From contig LJCX01000005.1 of assembly GCA_001298545.1 (NCBI GenBank), forward strand, positions 248,001 through 312,000: a DNA stretch of 64,000 nt, read 5' to 3'. This DNA is from Actinobacteria bacterium OV320. Its GTDB lineage: Bacteria; Actinomycetota; Actinomycetes; Streptomycetales; Streptomycetaceae. The position numbers were made by a program, and so were the translations under genes. Under the pieces are notes generated by a model. It did not search any database. It was given only the letters and a program-made list of their open reading frames with translations, and was not told where the DNA came from. Below are positions 60,122 to 64,000 of this stretch, piece by piece (positions within the stretch are counted from its first letter, which is position 1; the number at the start of each line of letters is the position of its first letter).

Positions 60122-61515
60122 CGACGCGGCGGGCGAGCGCGCGCGAGGTCGTCGCCCTCGTCACCGACGACTTCACCCGGTTCCCCGACCCGCCCGGCGG
60201 GGAGCGGGCCTCCGCTCCCGACGGGCCCCTCGGCTGGCCCGGCTACGACGCCTCGCGCGAGCGCGCCGCCCGGCGTACCGGTGAGTCGGAGTCCGTGGTC
60301 TGCGGCACGGGGAGTGTCGAGGGCACGCGGGCCGTGCTGATCGCCTTCGAGTTCGGCTTCCTGGGCGGATCGCTGGGCGAGCGCACCGGTGACCGGCTGG
60401 AGGCGGCGTACTCGTACGCCCGTGAACAGCGGCTGCCGGTCGTGCCGTTGGTCGCCACGGGCGGCAGCCGGATGCAGGAGGGCATGCTCGCCCTCACCCA
60501 ACTCCAGCGGGTGGCCCGGCAGTCGGCGCTCACCCGGGAGGCCGGGCTGCCGCAGATCGCGGTGCTGCGGGACCCGACGACCGGCGGCGGCTGGGCCACC
60601 CTGGGCGCGGGCGCCGACGTGGTGCTCGCGCTGCCGGACGCCCAGGTCGGCTTCGCGGGCTCACGGGTCCGGCCGCCGGACGCCGACCCGGCCGCCTACA
60701 CGGCCGAGGCGCAGGTCGCGGCCGGAGCGGCGGACGCGGTGGTGCCCCCGGCGCAACTGCGGGAGGTACTGGGCCGATGGCTGCGTCTGCTGACCGACGG
60801 AACGGGCGGCGTGCCCGGCGCGGGTGGTTCCCCGGCCGGGCCCCCGTCGGGGTCGCTCCGCGAACCCGCGCCCGTTCCTGACGCGCTCGGTGTCGCGGAG
60901 CTGCCTCGCAGCGGGTGGGAGGCGGTTCGGCGGGCTCGGGCGGCGGAACGGCCGCGCGCCCGGGCCTACCTGGACGCCTACTTCAGCCGGCGGCTGGCGA
61001 TCTCCGGGGACCGGTGCGGCGGGGTCGACCCCGACGGGATGCTGTGCGGCTTCGGCGTCCACCGGGGCCGTACGGTCGGCTACGCCGCCCAGACCGGGGC
61101 GGCCACCCGGCCCGCCGGGTACCGCACGGCCGCCCGGCTGATCCGCCTCGCGGACCGGCTCGGCATCCCGGTGCTGACGCTGGTGGACACCCCGGGCGCG
61201 GCCAACGACGCCGAGGCCGAACGGCAGGGGGCCGGCGCGGCGATCGCGGAGCTGTTCGGCGTGGTCGCCACCGCCCGCACGCCGATCACCACGCTGGTCA
61301 TCGGCGAGGGCGGTTCCGGCGGCGCGCTGGCCCTGGCCGCGCCCGGCCGCACCTGGGCCACCCCGGACAGCTACTTCTCGGTGATCGCGCCGGAGTCGGC
61401 GGCGGCGATCCTCAAGCGGCCGCCGGCGGAGGTGGAGGCGACGGCCGATCAACTCCGGATCCGGCCGCAGGACTTGGTCGAGCTGGGGGTGATCCGGATC
61501 ACGCAGGCGCCCTGA
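60118..61515 (+). CDS. Fused acyl-CoA carboxylase carboxyltransferase (AccD-AccA type)
   Basis: A 465-residue protein with two crotonase-fold halves. The N-terminal half (about 1-240) is beta-like (AFEFGFLGGSLGERTGDRLEAAYSYA, TGGSRMQEGMLALTQ, ADVVLALPDAQVGFAGSRV). The C-terminal half (about 270-465) is alpha-like (TLVDTPGAANDAEAERQGAGAAIAELFG, IGEGGSGGALALA, FSVIAPESAAAIL). It lacks the zinc finger of AccD. Coupled to matB, it may carboxylate or decarboxylate malonyl-type CoA esters. The partner biotin protein is not in the window. Confidence 0.87.
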   Translation: MTTRRASAREVVALVTDDFTRFPDPPGGERASAPDGPLGWPGYDASRERAARRTGESESVVCGTGSVEGTRAVLIAFEFGFLGGSLGERTGDRLEAAYSYAREQRLPVVPLVATGGSRMQEGMLALTQLQRVARQSALTREAGLPQIAVLRDPTTGGGWATLGAGADVVLALPDAQVGFAGSRVRPPDADPAAYTAEAQVAAGAADAVVPPAQLREVLGRWLRLLTDGTGGVPGAGGSPAGPPSGSLREPAPVPDALGVAELPRSGWEAVRRARAAERPRARAYLDAYFSRRLAISGDRCGGVDPDGMLCGFGVHRGRTVGYAAQTGAATRPAGYRTAARLIRLADRLGIPVLTLVDTPGAANDAEAERQGAGAAIAELFGVVATARTPITTLVIGEGGSGGALALAAPGRTWATPDSYFSVIAPESAAAILKRPPAEVEATADQLRIRPQDLVELGVIRITQAP

Positions 61516-61600
61516 ACGCAGGACAATCTCCAGTACCGTCCGTGACAATGGATGCGCGCAGAGCCGCAGGACTACATGGGTGAGGGGTTACGGGGGCACC

Positions 61601-61939
61601 GTGGACGGACTGGTGGAGTTCAGGACCGACGACGGTGCCGTGGTCGCCGTCGAGGCGGTCACGGAGGGGCGGCCCGGTTCCCGGCTGGTGGCCCGTGACG
61701 GGACGGTCCAGGCGGCCCGCACCTTCGAGGGCGCCCTGGAGGGCGTGCGCGCGGCCGCCGAGTCCGCGCTGCGGGTGTTCCGCGACGGGACGTTGCGGCC
61801 CGACGGGGTGGAGATCGAGTTCGGGGTGAAGCTGTCGGCGGAGACCGGCGCGATCATCGCCAAGGGCACGGCGGAGGGCCATCTCGTCGTGCGGCTGACC
61901 TGGTCGCCCTCCTCCCCGGCCGCCTCCCCCACCGCATGA
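61601..61939 (+). CDS. Trypco1-domain protein (trypsin-co-occurring domain 1; CU044_2847 family)
   Basis: A 112-residue protein made of one trypco1 domain: DGLVEFRTDDGAVVAVEAV, the central helix TFEGALEGVRAAAESALRVF and the end EIEFGVKLSAETGAIIAKGTAEGHLVVRLTW. The domain is named for its repeated occurrence with trypsin-like effectors in actinobacterial conflict systems. GTG 61601 is used because GGGGG lies just upstream; an in-frame GTG at 61580 is possible. It overlaps the trypsin-VMAP gene by ATGA. Confidence 0.9.
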   Translation: MDGLVEFRTDDGAVVAVEAVTEGRPGSRLVARDGTVQAARTFEGALEGVRAAAESALRVFRDGTLRPDGVEIEFGVKLSAETGAIIAKGTAEGHLVVRLTWSPSSPAASPTA

Positions 61940-63663
61940 ACAGCGCCGAATGGCACGCCCGGATCGAGAGCGCGGGCCAGGTGGCGGGCGCGGGCTTCCT
62001 CGTCACCCCGCGCCGGGTGCTGACCTGCGCCCATGTCGTGCGGCAGGCCGATCCGGAGTCCCTGACGGTGACGTTCACCGAACGCCCCGGCGCCCCCGCC
62101 GTACCGGCCCGGGTGGTCGCCGACGGCGGCTGGGGCGGCGGCACCACCGACCTCGGCGACCTGGCCGTCCTGGAGCTGGCGCACGAGGTCCCGGTCGCGC
62201 CGGCCGCGCTGGCCCCCGTGGACGCCGCCCACGACCGGCGGCCCGACCGGCCCCGCAAGCTCGTCGTCTACGGTTTCCCGGTCGGCTTCGACGAGGGCAC
62301 CCTCGCCGAATACCGCATCACCGCCACGCAGTTGCTCAACCGCGAGTGGATCCAGCTGGAGGCCTGGCAGCCCGGCGGCCAGCCGCTCGCTCCCGGGTTC
62401 AGCGGCGCCGCGGTCACCCTGGCGGACACCGGTGAGGTCGTCGGCATGGTCACCGCGGCCGCCGGTGACCGGGGTGTGCACAACGGGCGGATGATGCCCA
62501 CCGAGGTCATGGCCCGCTACTGGCCCGACCTGGAGGGTCTGGTCCCCACCTCGGACCACCGCACGGCCGACCGCGCCCGGCTGCGCGAACTGGTCGAACG
62601 TGCCGTGCGCGCGGGTCTGGACGGCGATCCGGGGCGGCGCGTGCGGCTCTACGAGTCCGCCCGGGGCCCGCTGGACCCGGACGCGCCCGAGGAGGGGTTC
62701 GACTCGCTGTGGTCGGCGGCCCTGTTCGTGCTGTGCGAGGTCGACGGCGGCGACGCGGCGGCCACCGTCGCCCGCTTCACCGCGCATGTGGAGGCCCTGT
62801 TCCAGGCGCCTGTCCAGACGGCCGCCGAGACAGCCGCCGCACCCGACTGGTCGCCCATCCTCGTCGACCTCCAGCACAGCGGCGCGGGAGACGGACACGT
62901 CCGGGTCGAGGTGTCCGCGTACAGCGGGGGACGCCGGCATCCGGTCGGCTCCGGAACCGTCCCGCAGGCCGGGCTGCGCGCCTTCGTGCAGGACCGGATC
63001 GAGGCCGCCTTCCGGTATCTGACGCCCGGCTGCGACGAGTTGCTCGCGTTCGCGCTGCCCCGCGACTGGATCGACCTGCCCGTCGACCGCTGGGCGAGCA
63101 CGCCCGACGACGACACCCCGCTCGGCTGTGTGTACCCGCTCGTCGTCACCGACCAGGCGCGCCGCAGGGCGGGTGTCCGGCACCAGCTGACCCGGGTGTG
63201 GAACCGGCTCGACGCGGCGCCCGGCGCCCGGGTGCACCGGGTCGAGTGCGGCAGCCCCGAGGAGCCCCGCAGGCTCCGGGTGCGGCTGCGCCAGGACGAC
63301 GCCTGTCTCGCCGGCTTCGCGACCGCCCCGGCCGCGTCCCACACCCGCCCGCACTTCGACACCTCGCTCAACGCGCCCGCGCCGATGGTCATCTGGTCCC
63401 GCGAGGGCTGCGCGGGCGGTCCCGACGCGTCCTGTGCCGGCGGGGACGGCTGCGCGGGCAAGACGTTCCTGGACGAGCTCGACACCTGTGTCTCCGGTGT
63501 GTCGCCCGTCGAACTCCCGCGCCGGGTACTGGCGCTGCGCGAGGAGGCCGACGCGGAGGACGGCCACTGGGCGCACGACATCCAGCTGCTGTGGGACGAC
63601 CCGCGCCTCTTCGCCGACCCGCACGGCGACGCGGCCGGCCATCCCCACTCCCCCGTGACCTGA
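61936..63663 (+). CDS. Trypsin-like protease fused to a VMAP-C domain
   Basis: A 575-residue protein. Residues 1-200 are a trypsin-fold protease with His33 (LTCAHVV), Asp75 (GDLAVLEL) and Ser156 (PGFSGAAV). Residues about 215-575 match the VMAP C-terminal region of vWA-MoxR-associated proteins, ending with a cysteine-bearing loop (SREGCAGG, SCAGGDGCAGKTFLDELDTC) and HWAHDIQLLWDDPRLFADP. There is no signal peptide, so it acts in the cytoplasm. It lies between trypco1 and a MoxR ATPase gene. Known systems of this type are proposed to trigger proteolysis when an ATPase senses invasion. Confidence 0.88.
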   Translation: MNSAEWHARIESAGQVAGAGFLVTPRRVLTCAHVVRQADPESLTVTFTERPGAPAVPARVVADGGWGGGTTDLGDLAVLELAHEVPVAPAALAPVDAAHDRRPDRPRKLVVYGFPVGFDEGTLAEYRITATQLLNREWIQLEAWQPGGQPLAPGFSGAAVTLADTGEVVGMVTAAAGDRGVHNGRMMPTEVMARYWPDLEGLVPTSDHRTADRARLRELVERAVRAGLDGDPGRRVRLYESARGPLDPDAPEEGFDSLWSAALFVLCEVDGGDAAATVARFTAHVEALFQAPVQTAAETAAAPDWSPILVDLQHSGAGDGHVRVEVSAYSGGRRHPVGSGTVPQAGLRAFVQDRIEAAFRYLTPGCDELLAFALPRDWIDLPVDRWASTPDDDTPLGCVYPLVVTDQARRRAGVRHQLTRVWNRLDAAPGARVHRVECGSPEEPRRLRVRLRQDDACLAGFATAPAASHTRPHFDTSLNAPAPMVIWSREGCAGGPDASCAGGDGCAGKTFLDELDTCVSGVSPVELPRRVLALREEADAEDGHWAHDIQLLWDDPRLFADPHGDAAGHPHSPVT

Positions 63664-63772
63664 GCCGCGTCCGCCCATCCCCAACCCCGCCCCCGGCCCC
63701 ACCCCCACGACCGAGCCACGAGCCGCACCAGTCACACGAGCCCCACGAGTCACACCAGAGTTTCGGAGAACC

Positions 63773-64000
63773 ATGCCGCACTGGTCCGTCTACACCGGGA
63801 ACAGCGAGCCGCACGAGGGCATCGACCGGCTGCCCGAGCCGCCGCCCTGGCGCGCGTTCGACGGCGAACCCGTCGTGCCGCCGCCCCGGGACGCCGACGA
63901 CGAGGCGGCCGTCTCCCCGGACCGCGTCCACCGCGCCCGCTCGTACGTCGCCACCCCGGAGAGCGTGGAACTCGTCAACGCGGCCCTGGTGCTGCGCCGC
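63773..64000 (+). CDS. MoxR-type AAA ATPase, N-terminal part (cut by window end)
   Basis: The first 76 residues of a protein starting MPHWSVYTGNSEPHEGIDRLPEPPPWRAF, an N-terminus I associate with the MoxR ATPases of streptomycete VMAP systems. The sequence YVATPESVELVNAALVLRR leads into where Walker A should follow just beyond the edge. The ATG follows GGAG. It lies 109 bases after the VMAP gene. Confidence 0.8.
   Translation, partial: MPHWSVYTGNSEPHEGIDRLPEPPPWRAFDGEPVVPPPRDADDEAAVSPDRVHRARSYVATPESVELVNAALVLRR

Noticed and set aside
1..64000. tRNA or rRNA genes, insertion sequences, phage genes
   Set aside because: No cloverleaf with a GTTCGANTC-type arm, no rRNA-like sequence and no transposase or integrase motif was seen by eye.

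Overview
The window is actinobacterial and almost certainly Streptomyces. It is very GC-rich with GTG starts, has many four-base ATGA/GTGA overlaps, and carries several Tat-type signal peptides. It opens with the streptomycete fasR-fabD-fabH-acpP-fabF fatty-acid locus and ends just after a matB malonyl-CoA synthetase gene. From memory this matches the stretch of the S. coelicolor chromosome from about SCO2387 to SCO2446, with extra genes inserted. No tRNA, rRNA, CRISPR array, insertion sequence or phage gene was seen.

Layout. 0-4.3 kb: fatty-acid synthase type II genes with a candidate FasR site. 4.4-18.2 kb: housekeeping and accessory genes (DUF3145, secreted SGNH hydrolase, galM, GH3 beta-glucosidase, a secreted C15-like peptidase, LysE and EI24 membrane proteins, an EstB-type hydrolase, a MarR/oxidoreductase pair, and a GntR plus 'headless' UTRA operon). 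18.3-33.2 kb: sugar import and sugar-acid catabolism. This holds a YtfQRT-YjfF-type CUT2 importer with a LacI regulator, a galactonate-dehydratase-like enzyme with a zinc alcohol dehydrogenase, a TIM-barrel-like protein of unknown function, and a ChvE-GguAB-type CUT2 importer. 33.5-45.6 kb: an aminotransferase with a repetitive tail, two secreted GH43 arabinan enzymes, a beta-trefoil protein, two intradiol dioxygenase copies (the second with a broken 5' end), a flavin monooxygenase, secreted proteins, Rrf2 and ArsR regulators, and an MFS exporter. 45.7-50.4 kb: GH51 arabinofuranosidase with a CUT1 importer. 50.7-55.6 kb: an ImmA/IrrE - MAB_1171c - FAD oxidoreductase operon facing an IclR - SMP-30 lactonase pair. 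55.8-58.6 kb: ATP-grasp and a MerR-PP2C fusion sharing a large palindrome. 58.7-61.5 kb: matB plus a fused carboxyltransferase. 61.6 kb to the end: the start of a trypco1 - trypsin/VMAP-C - MoxR conflict system cut by the window edge.

The best unifying observation is a shared motif, near GTTCGANATTTCGAAC. It occurs upstream of the dehydratase operon, the TIM-barrel gene, the ytfQ importer, the GH43 pair, the GH51/CUT1 operon and the iclR gene itself. Two of these promoters share almost the same core (TTGACG, 17 bp, TACGGT). Read together, secreted arabinanases would cut arabinan, the CUT1 importer would bring in arabino-oligosaccharides, GH51 would release arabinose, and CUT2 importers plus dehydrogenase, lactonase and dehydratase would oxidise the sugar. 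All of this would sit under one IclR-type repressor. The regulator assignment and the sugar are inferences.

The strongest candidates for unusual systems are the VMAP-type conflict cassette at the right edge and the ImmA/IrrE-membrane-flavoprotein operon.
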